DNA of 64,000 nucleotides from Strongylocentrotus purpuratus (Eukaryota > Echinodermata > Echinoidea > Camarodonta > Strongylocentrotidae). This document shows, one piece after another, positions 1 through 10,992 of this stretch (positions are counted from its first letter, which is position 1; the number at the start of each line of letters is the position of its first letter). Under the pieces are notes generated by a model. It did not search any database and was not told the origin of the DNA. It saw nothing but the letters and a program-made list of their open reading frames with translations. Position numbers and translations under genes: made by a program. The stretch covers positions 37,891,141 through 37,955,140 of the forward strand of contig NW_022145605.1 of assembly GCF_000002235.5 (NCBI RefSeq). Direction: 5' to 3'.

Positions 1-360
1 CACCTTTGAACATCTAGTGATTTGCGCTTACTGGGCCTTTTCTCTTCACCATCAGGGTTAGGCTCTCTCTTCTTATTTGTCTTTGCCAACTTGGAATTGT
101 TAAACTTTAAATGGCAAGATTTGTGCCAGGAGGCAGAATGAGAAACAAAATTGTCAACAGTTTCATCACTCCCAAAATAGAGTTTCACAGGAAGAGCACC
201 AATATTCCTGAACTGTTCTACGTTGGTCAGGAATGATGTGTAGGCACATGCCTTGTCAACACTTGTCCTAGGACTCTTTAAGGGACACTTCAAGGGTTCA
301 GCAGTGTCGTGCTGGCAAATCACACAGCGATCCCAATTTAGCTCCATGTTTAGTCACACC
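1..360 (-). CDS. First coding exon of a Cys-X2-Cys / Trp-His-X3-Cys protein (partial, runs off the left edge)
   Basis: The minus strand is open from an ATG at 347-345 to the window edge, 115 codons with no stop. It is preceded by a splice acceptor (TTTCTTTTTAG ending at 361), so 360-348 is 5' UTR. The protein starts MELNWDRCVICQ. It has Cys8-X2-Cys11, Cys21, Cys34, a WHKSCHLKF motif (Trp74, His75, Cys78) and then a Lys/Arg-rich stretch (about 86-112) that looks nuclear or nucleic-acid binding. From memory, this arrangement opens a large, mostly unnamed and highly repetitive protein family in marine invertebrates and fish, often suspected to come from mobile elements. The pairs Cys8/Cys11 and His75/Cys78 could bind zinc (inference). 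A donor-like CAAAGGTG lies at the very edge, so the exon may end there. Coding status is well supported; function is unknown. Confidence 0.7.
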
Positions 361-365
361 CTAAA

Positions 366-1730
366 AAGAAACAAATGTATTGGAATACTATGAAAGGTGT
401 CCGAGGCCACTACAATATTTAGTAGGATGTAGGTTCAATGAATTCAGGCTGTTGGCTCATTAATTCATGTCTCATATGTTACCTTCTTTTTTCTGAGCAG
501 AGCTACATATTATGTGTGTATCAAAGTAACACTCGACAAGTTAAGCCTAATGTTCTCCATCAAAATGATGATGAACTATAATCAATCTGTCTAGCCCATT
601 GCCCTGCTTCATCTATACTCATCAATGCTTTGATTTTCTTTCACAACTGTTTATTTAATTATAGACTTTTCACCCTATTAACAATCAATGAGTTCCCTGG
701 CAACATAACACAAAAAGACATGAACTCACAAGCATTCATAAGCACGCCTGTTAAATTTACATACACACACATACAATCATTCATATTCATACCAATCTAC
801 CCCTATGCAATTCAACACACTGCACAGTCCCAATTTGGGCGCATGCACTGCCAACTACTCAACTATTATGCAATGTGTATCCAACACACTTACTATGCAC
901 ACACAGCACATCATTTAAACTTTCTTGACCTTTCCAACTCTAAAATCAGTTTTGTATAGGAGGACACTAAACCACAAAGTTGTCATATAGTCTGTAACTA
1001 TCAAAGAATGTAACAAGTAAAGAATGATACCTTATCTCTCTATTTGAATAAAGATGTTTATGGATAGAAATCTGATAAAAATAAGGTTTTTTCTTACCTG
1101 ATACAAAGTCATAATGTGCTGGATTAGTGAACTTCAGATTAAGTAGGTCACAAATGAATGGACAAGAACAAAGAACGCCATCACTCATCAATATGTGCTT
1201 AGTGTCTGCTTCAGAATACGTCTTACATGTTAATACTCTTTATAGAGACTGGAAATATCTAAACTCAAACAACAAAAACAGGCAATTATCAGAGTAGTGG
1301 ATAAATTGAGGGGAAAAAATAAAATTTGTGAACATTTTATAAAACAACACTTCTCAAGGAACTAACGGCTCATCACATTAAGTACCCATTATATATAGGT
1401 TTATGGTTCAATAATTACTTTGGTAAAACTGCTTGTAGGTCCATTTGTAGTATTGCAATTTATCCAAAGTTGGATTCAATTTGATCAGTGGCCTCTACAC
1501 AAATATTTCGTAACCATTTTAACCTTTTTATCATTCACAAATGTCGGCTAACTTGAAAATTCTGTGTTTTACATGATTTTTTCAAAACTTTCGAAAGGCT
1601 CCTAGGCTATGATTAGTTGATAGTAACGCTTAGCCACCTGAAATGAGCGTGTTCTGTTGTTAAGACTAATTACTGGCAACTGGCAACATTTTACCCCAGA
1701 GTATGCAAAGTATTAAGGTTTAAAAAAAAA
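366..1730. other. Gene-free AT-rich stretch apart from the exon end at 1098
   Basis: This is mostly the inferred intron and 5' flank of the edge gene. A short frame on the plus strand (630-959) is noise, with no splice context and low-complexity ACACAC content. A CTTAGCCACCTG-like segment at about 1629-1640 reappears at about 2530-2541, on the far side of the following tandem array. Confidence 0.5.
1098..1200 (-). other. Putative upstream (5' UTR) exon of the edge gene, splice donor at 1097
   Basis: The minus strand reads TATCAG|GTAAGA with the exon ending at 1098, a near-consensus donor. The next good acceptor downstream is at 361, in front of the coding exon at 360-1, which implies an intron of about 737 bp. 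A short frame beginning MSDGVLCSCPF (1188-1098) would reach a stop soon after the junction, so the exon is more likely untranslated or carries an upstream ORF than part of the main protein. The 5' end was not located. Confidence 0.4.
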
Positions 1731-1734
1731 TCAA

Positions 1735-2480
1735 TGCGGGGGCTCCGAAACAACGCCCCGACCCTCTTCACACGTATGTGATTGTTTTGCCGGGGGCTCC
1801 TTCCTTAATATCATTCAGTAGGTCCTAGGAGAGCTCTGTACTAATACAGGCTGTCATATAACCACAAACCAATGTGATATTTCATGATATCTAACACGGG
1901 GGCTCTGGTACGACGCCCCCGCCCCCAAAACACACCTATATAAATGTTTTGTTGGGGGCTCCAACCCTAACAGCGTTTACCAGAAATTGCATTCGTGCAA
2001 GAAAAAAGTTTTTTTTTTTTTTTTTTTTTTTTTTTCCTTTATAGTTTTTGGGGGGCTCCGGGATGATGCCCCCGCCCCTACACCCTTATATGAAATTATT
2101 GCCAGGGGGTCCTACCCTACTACCTTTCAGTAGGTCCTAAGGAAGCCCTGTACAAAAGCAGGCTGTCGTATAACCACAAACCAATGTGATCTTACATGAT
2201 ATATAATATGGGGGCTCCGGTAAGACGCCCCCGCCCCCAAATCACCCCTATAAACATTTTTTTTTTGGGGGGGGGCTTCAACCTTAACATCGTTCAGAAG
2301 GTCCTAAAAAGCCCTGTACCAAAAATTACATTCGTACAACAACAATTCAATGTTATTTTACCTTATATATTATTTAGGGGCTCGGGGATGACGCCCCCGC
2401 CCCCACACCTTTATATCAAATTTTTACCGAGGGCTCCTAGGCTATTATCGTTCAGTAGGTCCTAAGGAAGCCCTGTACCA
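1735..2480. repeat. Dimeric tandem repeat, about 312-325-bp unit, with GGGGGCTCC...CGCCCCCGCCCC blocks
   Basis: The motif GGGGGCTCCGG..GACGCCCCCGCCCC recurs near 1738, 1900, 2050, 2210 and 2375. Alternate copies match best: GACGCCCCC at 1912 and 2224 is a 312-bp period, and the GGCTCCGGGATGA blocks near 2054 and 2379 are about 325 bp apart. The spacers also repeat (TCAGTAGGTCCTA, AGCCCTGTAC, CCACAAACCAATGTGAT). So this is a two-part unit repeated about 2.5 times. Related CTAAGCCACCTGA segments lie on both sides (about 1629 and 2530), which may mark the edges of one mobile or satellite-like element. No coding capacity is apparent. Confidence 0.75.
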
Positions 2481-2614
2481 AAAATGGCGCTTTTGTCCGC
2501 CGTGTAACGATAATCGATAATTTTGACGCTAAGCCACCTGACTATTAACTTAATTTGGCCTGAGGCGCGAATCTATATCCTTAATATATTGTCATGAAGG
2601 AGAACACAACCAAG

Positions 2615-2872
2615 AAACTCCTCCGACTCCTCCTCCTCTTCCTTCTTCTCCTCCTCTTCTTCCTCCTCCTCCTCCGCCTCCTCCTCCTCCTCCTCCTCCT
2701 CCTCCTCCTAGTAAACATCATCACCATCATCATCATCCTCGTTATCATCATCATCATCATCATCATTATCATCACCATCATCATCATCACCATCATCATC
2801 ATCCTCGTTATCATCATCATCATCACCATCATCAACATCATCGTCATCACCATCATCATCATCTTCGTTATC

Positions 2873-2903
<31 letters not shown>

Positions 2904-2905
2904 CG
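2615..2905. repeat. Compound trinucleotide microsatellite (CTC)n then (ATC)n
   Basis: About 95 bp of mostly CTC/TTC is followed by about 190 bp of ATC with regular CATCACCATCATC and CCTCGTTATC sub-blocks, indicating some higher-order duplication inside the array. It is open in several frames on both strands, which explains poly-Met, poly-Ile and poly-Arg translations. These are not genes. Confidence 0.9.
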
Positions 2906-4500
2906 TGAGGACCACAGCCATGAAATTTACTCGTTCACCCGGTCTTTTTTCATTACGATTTCAGGAATGTCGTCTAACTTAAGATTAAGATTACATGCAA
3001 TTATGTCTATGTAGTTGCGGGGGCTACGTCTCCTGTTTGGGCAGGTCCTTACCAATCGAGCAGTGGCCAGCAAGTCGTACTCTGCGATGAGAATAGTGAG
3101 TGAATTGGTAGTATCCACTATTTTTGACATTAAATCTGGGCCTTGGCTTTTGTTCTCACCAAGGCAAGAGATATAATTATATATTCACATTAGCCGCCAT
3201 GCTTATTTATGCTATTTTTGTTTAAATCTATTCATTTATTCATTTATTCATTTATTAATTATTTAATTTATGTATGTATTTATTAATTGGTATCTTATTT
3301 ACACAAGGAGGATAGTCCAATTCAGCGCCACATAAGGCCTGCTTCGCAAGGGAGTCGAACTACGAACATCACAAAAACTACGTGATGATAGGTGCCATCA
3401 AGCCGATCATGTAGAGATCTTTCGGTGCCATATTGTCAGGTCAGTCAAATCAAGAGACTGCTACAGGCCAAACTGTAATCCTGTACAACCTGTTTCAGCA
3501 CCCCTGGTAATCAAGGTACCAGGGGGGGGGGTAACTAGAGGTGTCGAGGGATTTTAAATTTTGACTGGTTTGGGGTTCTTTCTTTAAGAAACTCAAACGA
3601 AGTCAATTGTATTTGTCTTCAAACACTAGCCGTTGATTAAAGCGTCCGAAATTAAGTCCCTAATTTTCAAGCTCTTCGTGATTTTTACAAAAGTCAAGCT
3701 CTTCTGTTTTTAAGTTAAATTGTTATATAGCACCTTGACAAGGAGATTCACCGGAAGGCGATCTCGCAGCCTACAAGGTATCATTGATCGCTGGGAATTT
3801 GTTGAAGTGATTTATTTCCCGCGCACCACGCGAATCAGAGTGATCAAAGGATGTTCACTGGGAAAGTCTGGCTCGTGTATCACAATCATGATCGTAAGTA
3901 AGCATTCGGTTGCAGTGACCAGGGATAGATTTGTGACTTAAATCACAAAATGATGTACTGTCTGCTTCCTAAATCAGAGATTGGGTGTCTGTCGGGGGAC
4001 AGAAATTTAAGGAAATAAGAACAGCTTACGTGATAGAGGCGTATCCACGTAGGAGAAAGATCTAACCCTCACTCCTTGAAAAAACGATAAATATACGTAG
4101 ACGGTGACAGAGAATGTCCGAACGCTTGTAGATTGTTCTTTTCTCTTCGGGAAAAAATCGACCAAATCCGCCCCAGCGTTGTATTAAGCACTACCTAGAT
4201 GTGATGGATTTTCGCTGTTTCCAACCCCCCCCCCCCCCCCCTCCCCCGCCTATTCAGACAGTTCTGGATTCGATTATTAATGATGTCAAGTGAATCATCT
4301 TACCATCATCACTTACGGCACGAAGGAAATGTGCTTTGTTCTAGACATTTTTTTTCTCTTTCTCCCACACTCTTTTTTTCTTTAAAGATCTTTTTCGCGT
4401 ATAACCTCTATTTTTTCTTCACACTCTTATTCCCTGGCTCGCATATAATACACCATTACAGTTCGGTGGTGCTAACCACCAATTTCATTTATACAATCGT
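2906..4500. other. No gene recognised; TTCA/ATTT tract and a CpG-containing stretch with a splice-donor-like site
   Basis: 3220-3290 is a low-complexity TTCATTTA/TTATTAAT tract. Around 3810-3900 there is an E2F-like TTTCCCGCGC, a TCF/LEF-like GATCAAAGG and a consensus donor TC|GTAAGTAAG with GT at 3895. This could be the end of an untranslated first exon on the plus strand, but no partner exon was found. A run of about 16 C lies near 4225. The rest looks like unique AT-rich sequence. Confidence 0.3.
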
Positions 4501-4725
4501 GGTGTAGCTTCAGGGGCACCATGGCACGCCCCCCCCCCCCAATTAGCAAAGAAAAAATGATACAAAAGGAAAGGTAGAGAGAGGGGAAAGGCAATGTGAA
4601 AACAGATGGTACAACCCCTTTCCTCACTGTCCCTTCACTCGATGTCCCAATTTTTCGTATTTTGTCAACCTACTCAGTCTAATGCCCCCCCCCCCTCAAT
4701 GGATAGACCTATGCAACGCCTCCGG
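4500..4725 (+). repeat. Dispersed repeat, family R1, copy 1
   Basis: This copy begins near CAGGGGCACC, has a GGAAAGGTAGAGAGAGGGGAAAGG / GTGAAAA / CCCTTTCCTC core and ends TGCCCCC..CTCAATGG..ATGCAACGCCTCCGG. The same order of purine-rich block, pyrimidine-rich block and a GTGCCCCC..TGG..ACGCTACGCCAATGG-like end is seen at about 38400-38655 and 42835-43085. Weaker relatives lie near 28190-28450 and 61480-61745. Copies are diverged. The assignment rests on shared end motifs and block order. Confidence 0.45.
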
Positions 4726-4729
4726 TAAG

Positions 4730-5830
4730 CATATATAATCTGTACATTAATAATGCCTGGGAACCGTCTCCCGAAACACCACGGACTATGTTAACTTGAT
4801 CAATCAATATTTAATGATTTCATGCTCTAATTAACTGAGATTATCAAAGACTAATTGAATGTTGGGAATCGATTAGTTGATCACGCTGCATGCAAACCGC
4901 AGAGAACTGCTGACTAAAGTGCAGAAAATGACAAAGTAATCAGGCGTAAAATCCTGATATAATTATGGCGGTGGGGACTATTATTTCAATAAATATTCTG
5001 GAAACCCGTGGTCATGGTAATTTCGTAACATGAATTTGTGGGGCAAATGTCTGTAAGATAGAGCAGTGCCCCAAATAGAAGGTGCATGTACACTTTGATG
5101 CACATTATGAGTCACTGTTTTTTTCTTCGCGCAATTACAGGAACCAGACTTTATCTCAGACAGTCGTCAATGGCTGAAATAGAAACAAAGACAACACAAA
5201 TGATAAACCGTTTCTAGTTGTGTATATCAATGTATAGCAAATCGAAATATAGTCAGTTTGAATCTATTACCATTATTGTAGATAACATCTCGTATCAAAA
5301 TTGAACAAATCATACAAGGGGGAACTGGATATGAAAGTTTTCTATCAAGATACCAATTTGTTTTAATACACTAATCATAGCATTGTCCACGTTCTTTTTT
5401 TTTTATTCGGTTTTTCTGGCGCCTTCGGGAAGAGTCATCTCCCAAACTCGTGACACAAAATCTACGCCCGAGGCGATATGTTGCGATGGAACATCCGATT
5501 TACTTTCCTTTTTAGAATTGGTTGTCTGTTGATTTGAAATCGACATGCACTGCACGACACGGACTTCTATCAGATTCCAGCAGATAAAAATGATTAGAAT
5601 CAGAAAAATGAGTCCTTTCTCGCATCTCTTCACATTCGGTAATTGATTACATTATACTGCAATAAGCACGAATGGAGGATACATATATGCTTCGAAACAT
5701 GATGTAATTTCAGACCGTTTCTTTATCTCCATGTAACTCTTTTGTCACATTTGTGCGGAGCATTTTTTGTTCTTGTAAAAGAGAGTGATGAAAATGTCAG
5801 TGACATAAGAAATTCGAAACATAAAATAAA
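4730..5830. other. No gene recognised
   Basis: AT-rich unique sequence. A minus-strand frame at 5633-5403 has a hydrophobic N-terminus but lacks an in-frame ATG ahead of it, and a stop lies between the frame and the nearest acceptor, so it is not called. Confidence 0.5.
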
Positions 5831-5836
5831 GTTCTA

Positions 5837-6060
5837 TTCATGGTAAAAAAAAAAAAAAAAGTTTTATTACAGCTTAATTTATCGCGGCGGAGCAGTTTTT
5901 GCTCCAGACTTCTATCTACGAATTGTCTAAGTCCTTGTTCTGTCGCACCTTGCACCAGGTATGCCCGACGCGCCCGTCCCACACCAGTGTCCTCCCAATG
6001 GCAGGGCCTTACAAGACTATTGCGTAGATACAAATGTGTATTTGTCAAATAAGAATTTAG
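5837..6060. other. Moderate-GC unique segment next to an A17 run, with a GGAGCA/TGCTCC hairpin
   Basis: An A run (5844-5860) abuts a stretch of clearly higher GC and CpG than its surroundings. The plus strand contains a 6-bp perfect stem, GGAGCA-GTTTT-TGCTCC (about 5889-5905). Read on the minus strand, the segment ends in AATAAAAC and then T17. That would fit a retroposed fragment or a short RNA with a T-run terminator, but neither is established. Both strands are open for 70-90 codons without recognisable domains. Confidence 0.3.
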
Positions 6061-7213
6061 GACATGTTGGTAGACACACAAAATAAAGAGCAGGGCGTGA
6101 CTACAGCGAAAATGATCCGAACAACACAGATTAGGAAAGCACCAGTTCTTGTAAACAGAAAGTAGGCTAGGTCGTATGGAACTTGATATAATGACCCTAT
6201 ACGCACGTGTGTTATGCGATATCTGAAAGTTTAACAGTTGTAAGAACTGAATTTCAATTTGAGCTTAGCCCATGGGGGACACTATAATTGCTACCAAACA
6301 GGTGTGCGTTCTCGAATCGCGTTACGTCTCCTCCACAAGTGATGATGCAAAATGCTTTTAAATGTATTATGCCTTGGAAATGGAATAATGGGGCACAACA
6401 CGCATGCCCTTTCAGTATTTCTGCACAGTGCTATATTAAACCTGGATGCGTGACCCGAATCAAAAGTCAGTGAGGAAAATGAAATAAAGTTTTGAGTATT
6501 CTCTGAATACCTTATCGTTATCCAGTTTGTCTAAGGTGTGGCTAAAAGGGGGATGGAGTAATAACATCGTTTTAGTCAATATACTAACTTTCTGTGGCAA
6601 CATTTTGAATAATTTCGAGCCTTGTCATGTCAATTAGGCCTACCTAGAATTAATGACCTTTTATTTTCGTCACCTCATTATGTTACTTTGCTGCTCGCTC
6701 AGGGGCGTGTCTCAATCAATAATGTTCGGCTAACCTGTCAGCAAATGTGTTCACCCCCCCCCCCTCTCCATCTTCAAAATTGTCCAGTGACATCCCCGCC
6801 AATGCTAAAACCAAGTTTCCCGACTTACATACGCTTAGCTTGACTCACCTCCAGACCTTGATAGCAACAACAAAGGCCTTCCGGGAGATCACCGACGCGT
6901 CTGCCTAATACAAATATATCTTAAAGTTTGTTACTTTTATATTGGTTTATATCTCTTTTATCTTAATTTTGCCCGATCTTTCCTCCCCTAGCTCATGGGG
7001 CATTGTTTTTGTGATATTTGGCGCGTCTCCATCACGACTTGTCTGAAATTGAGGAATGAGACCCGACGGCGCGCAAAGACTCGTGTCACTACTTTGCCAC
7101 CGTACTTGAGTCACGAACTAAAAACATTACAGCTTAACGAATCTTGATGAACCAAGCTGGAATAAAAACGGATGTTCATCTGTCTCTTCGTCTGTCTGTC
7201 GCAGCATGTGTTC

Positions 7214-7259
<46 letters not shown>

Positions 7260-8650
7260 AGCAATTCGTTTGACTTCGTGTGTCTTTGATGGCCAAATGT
7301 TTGAGGTCGCCATTTTGGCATATGTCGATTCATGATCATGGTCATTGACTTTCACACATAAAAGGCGTTTTGCATGGGCAATTCTGATTGGTGGAAAGTC
7401 AAATTGAGTTTGAGTTTAGGAGAAGTATTTTAAAAGGAATTTCTTCATCAAATAATTTTGCTTTATTCCATTTATTCGTTTTCTTTTGCAACTGCAATAA
7501 CTTGAACAGAATGATAAGCATGGCATCTGACACCTTAGTGGACTTAGTTTAGTTATGCTTGTCACGCTAATAAATGACGGACTATGAGCGAATAGGGAGA
7601 TAGTAAAAAGAAAAAAAAGGGAAATCTTTAATCATAATATTTAGGATGATAAAAACCCGTTCAGCTGCCACGCTTTTTTACAAATTGGCCGTGTTACAAA
7701 TACAATTAAATTATGAAATATTAATACACACATAAAAACAATGAACATGATTATAACAAGGTGTTGGGTAAGTATTCGATGATAAGGGTTTGAAGAATAG
7801 CAAATTGCGGTAAAGTATACTTTTTATGTAATGTGGTAAATGAAGTATAATATATGGTAAACTATAAATAAGAGCAATGATAAATCTATGCGGAAGAAAA
7901 TATTGACAAATAGATTATATTCAGCTGATGAAGTGCAGTTTAAATTACTGATAGTAACTTCTGATTCTGGCGGTAAACGAAGACGCTTTTTGCGCGAAAG
8001 AATGCGATACATTCATCTGTGTGTTGAAATCTTGAATCAAAGTAGTTAATTTTTGTGCTGGTTTTTTTTCTCATGCCGAATGGCTTATCATCTAAGGAAG
8101 CCGTTTTGTAATTTTCTTTTGCTTTACCCAACTAACGGTATCATCAAGTCTGTAGAGACGGACGAATTGAAGCAAAGCAGCTGAAGAAGTAACCTTTCAT
8201 TCTTCGTACATCATATTGATAAATATCTGATATGTTTTTTTCACCTTTTTTTCACAAGATACGATAATGGCTAAGATAAAGGTCTTTGAGGTATTGATGA
8301 CAATGATAAGTAGAAGGGAACAGCGTGTGGATGGTAACCTAAGGTCTATGATATCACAAAGCTTTCAATGGAACATCCAGGCGATCGCTATCTAAGATGA
8401 AATAGTATAACCTGGTGCCAGCAAATCAGCAACTGTATTACTAATATCATGAAGAGAAAACGTTCATCTCTCTCTTCCTTTGCTCATAAGTTTTTCTTGT
8501 TGTTATTTTTCATTTCTTTTCAAAGTATGATCACTCTCAATGTTTAACCATTAAAGCTCATTTTTCGAGCTAACATATTTCGAGTGCAGACGTTAAATGC
8601 TGAGGCGCCAAGTAGTGACACACACAAAAGCTGCAGAGTGATTTCTAAAA
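6061..8650. other. No gene recognised; one (GA)n tract
   Basis: Unique AT-rich DNA with a poly-C/CTCTCC run near 6753. The region 6980-7100 is somewhat richer in CpG. Short frames on both strands (including the lysine-rich one at 8131-7940) have no supporting splice or initiation context. Confidence 0.5.
7215..7258. repeat. (AG)n microsatellite
   Basis: An uninterrupted AG dinucleotide tract of about 44 bp. Confidence 0.95.
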
Positions 8651-8654
8651 AAGT

Positions 8655-8673
8655 CTCTCCCCCGCCCTCCCCC

Positions 8674-8721
<48 letters not shown>

Positions 8722-9235
8722 TTCCGCTTCTCTCTCCCCTTCTTTCTCTCTCACACATACACACACATACACACACACCCACTCTCTATTTTCCTCCCTC
8801 TCTCCTTCTCTCTCTCTCACACACACCCACACTCTCATTTGAAATAAATTTCAAAATCATACACACACTCTCTCTCTCTTTCTTTCTCTCTATTTTTCTT
8901 TGTATCTTCCTCTCTCTATCTCTCTCTCTCTCTCTCTACCTCTCAAAGACACACACACGCACACACTCTCTGTCTTTCTTTCTTTCTCTCTATTTTTCTT
9001 TGTATCTTCCTCTCTCTCTCTCTCTCTCTCTCTACCTCTCAAAGACACACACACACGCACACACTCTCTGTCTTTCTTTCTTTCCCTCTTTATCTCTTTC
9101 TTTCTTTATATCTCTCTTTATCTTTCTTTCTTTATCTCTCTCTCTCTCTCTGTCTGTCTGTATGTCTGTCTCTTTCTCTCTTTCTCCTATCCTTTCGTGA
9201 GTGTCGTGCTCTTCGTTTTCTGTCTCTCTCTCTCT
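8655..9235. repeat. Compound (CT)n/(CA)n block containing a 100-bp tandem duplication
   Basis: Polypyrimidine CT tracts alternate with ACACAC tracts over about 580 bp. The phrase TATTTTTCTTTGTATCTTCC occurs at 8891 and again at 8991. Both copies are followed by CTCTCTACCTCTCAAAGACACAC and a TGTCTTTCTTTCTTT tract, so a unit of about 100 bp is tandemly duplicated (about 8884-9083). Long open frames across it encode only Ser/Leu or Arg/Glu repeats. Confidence 0.9.
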
Positions 9236-9239
9236 TCAA

Positions 9240-9890
9240 CTTCAGTTTCCTCGTGTTTCAGAATTTTGAAATTTTAAAATGTAAACAAAATCTAAACAAA
9301 TGCACCTGTGACATACTCGTAACAATAGTAACTGAAATAATAATACATAACAAAATAAAGAAAATATGCGGTCCGAATCTCGCGGGAAATCTGTTGTTTA
9401 AGTGCTGCAGGGTACGAGGTAAGCATAGTTTCAACGCAATAGTTTGAAATGACACCCAAGGAGACGTTTGTTGGGAAACAAGTGACCATCACTTTACCGG
9501 GGAATCATTTTGAAGAAACGATTCCAAAGGGTCGCTCATACAATGATTTTGTAGAAAATTGAATAATATCTCAAACTTTAAAGCGTGACAAATAATGAAA
9601 GATCCTTGAAAATATCTGTGAAACATCACATACATAGCCTACCGTCACCTCAACGATTACACCCTTCTAGATGTAACAATAACACTTGTTTTGTTTTATT
9701 TTAAATAATGAGTCGGTAAATAGGTAATACAAGACTCAACCCTCCTAAGTGAATTACTCCCCACCCCCCCCCCCCCTCTCTCTCGAGACTTCAATACCAG
9801 GTAGTTAACCGGCTCCCATTTGCACTGGGCACGGCAAGTCACTGGGCCCCTTGATCTACACAGTCATACACTGTATTGATCAGACCGGGT
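9240..9890. other. No gene recognised
   Basis: 9250-9490 is open on both strands for about 65 codons, with no motif. A C-run and CT tract lies at about 9765-9784. Confidence 0.5.
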
Positions 9891-9893
9891 CGT

Positions 9894-9930
9894 TATAAAA
9901 AGGCGGGATGTTCGATTCGATAAAACTCAG
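9894..9930 (+). promoter_or_regulatory. Candidate core promoter: TATA box and initiator-like site
   Basis: TATAAAAAGG at 9894-9903 is followed by CTCAGACT (A at 9929), an initiator-like element about 35 bp from the first T. Spacing is slightly long but within range. Downstream is a CpG-containing leader and two short ORFs, then a polyadenylation hexamer at 10239-10244. No transcript evidence is available. Confidence 0.3.
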
Positions 9931-10029
9931 ACTGTATCACTTGATTTAAGGAGCAGACGATAGCGGTCTCTCAAATTGGCGCCAAACACTCGCTGACCCC
10001 TACAAACTGAAACAAACCGCCGTTCGTTC

Positions 10030-10166
10030 ATGGAACACGCTCAAGTGATACCATTACATTTATCAAGTTGGAGGTAGACATGGATTGGCGAGGTCTTGAC
10101 GAATTCAACTTGGCCCTACTTGAAATTGATTTCCATCTTACTTTTCAACCCACACCGATATACTAG
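10030..10166 (+). CDS. Two possible short ORFs (15 and 28 codons) in a small TATA-to-AATAAA unit
   Basis: The first ATG after the candidate start site opens MEHAQVIPLHLSSWR (10030-10077). The second ATG, in good context (AGACATGG), opens a 28-residue ORF beginning MDWRGLDEFNLALL and ending TPIY (10080-10166); it has no signal peptide or known motif. AATAAA follows at 10239-10244. An alternative is a splice donor (GAG|GTAGAC) with GT at 10074, which would make this a first coding exon. The unit is interesting mainly because promoter, ORF and polyA signal occur in order within 350 bp. Chance is a serious alternative. Confidence 0.2.
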
Positions 10167-10238
10167 TTTTTATGGTAAAATGAGGGAGTTGTACAGAAAT
10201 TGTTGAGTCTTATATTATGTATTTGTGTATCTTTAACG

Positions 10239-10244
10239 AATAAA
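10239..10244 (+). terminator. Polyadenylation signal AATAAA
   Basis: AATAAA hexamer followed by a T-rich stretch (ACATTTTATTTGGTTA). It would close the small candidate unit that starts near 9929. Confidence 0.25.
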
Positions 10245-10249
10245 CAACA

Positions 10250-10946
10250 TTTTATTTGGTTAATAATGATCCATATTGTCGTGTTAATACTGGAAGGAAT
10301 TATAGCCCTTTACTAGTCACATTCTAAAACTTTCAACTGTTAATTATCCCAGCGTTGTTACACAACATCATAATGACTGTCAGGGTATAGCCAGAATTAC
10401 GTGAATGTTGTAAAAGAGAAAATTCAAGAAATATTGAAGGTTTAGAAACTATAAAGCTTAGGAGGAAAGGGGATTCAGATATTTACTTATCAGTCTTAAA
10501 TAAGCAGCTGGGGGAATGAAAAGATGGAGATATATAGATGTACGGGTAGAGGGAGGAAGACGGACTTTGAAAGTGTGGTGGGGAGGAGATAGATACGGGG
10601 AGGGTAGTGTGAGGTTAATGGTAGTGATGATGATGATGATGATGATGACGTTGGTGGTATTGATGGTATTGATGATGATGATGATGGTGGTGTTGATGAT
10701 GATGATGATGATGATGATGATAATGATGATAGTGATAGGGATGTTATTAATGAAGATGATTATGATGATGATGTTGTTGATGAAGATGAAGATGATGTTA
10801 TTGATGATGATGATGATGATGATAGTGGTAATGGGATGATTTACTATTCTGAGTAGTAAGAATAGGCGATAAGATAAAGAGGAGGTGAGAGTGGATGAAA
10901 AATGAACGGGGAGACAGATAAGGGGAGACTGAGTGATAAATAGAGA

Positions 10947-10992
<46 letters not shown>

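Noticed and set aside
2581..2908. Poly-Met/Arg and poly-Leu/Ile ORFs
   Set aside because: Translations of the CTC/ATC microsatellite.
5403..5633. Minus-strand peptide with signal-like hydrophobic N-terminus, possible neuropeptide precursor
   Set aside because: No in-frame ATG before the hydrophobic part (the frame opens on GTG), an in-frame stop lies before the nearest acceptor, and there are no dibasic or amidation sites.
8584..9277. ORFs of 81-125 codons on both strands
   Set aside because: Translations of CT/CA microsatellites and their 100-bp duplication.
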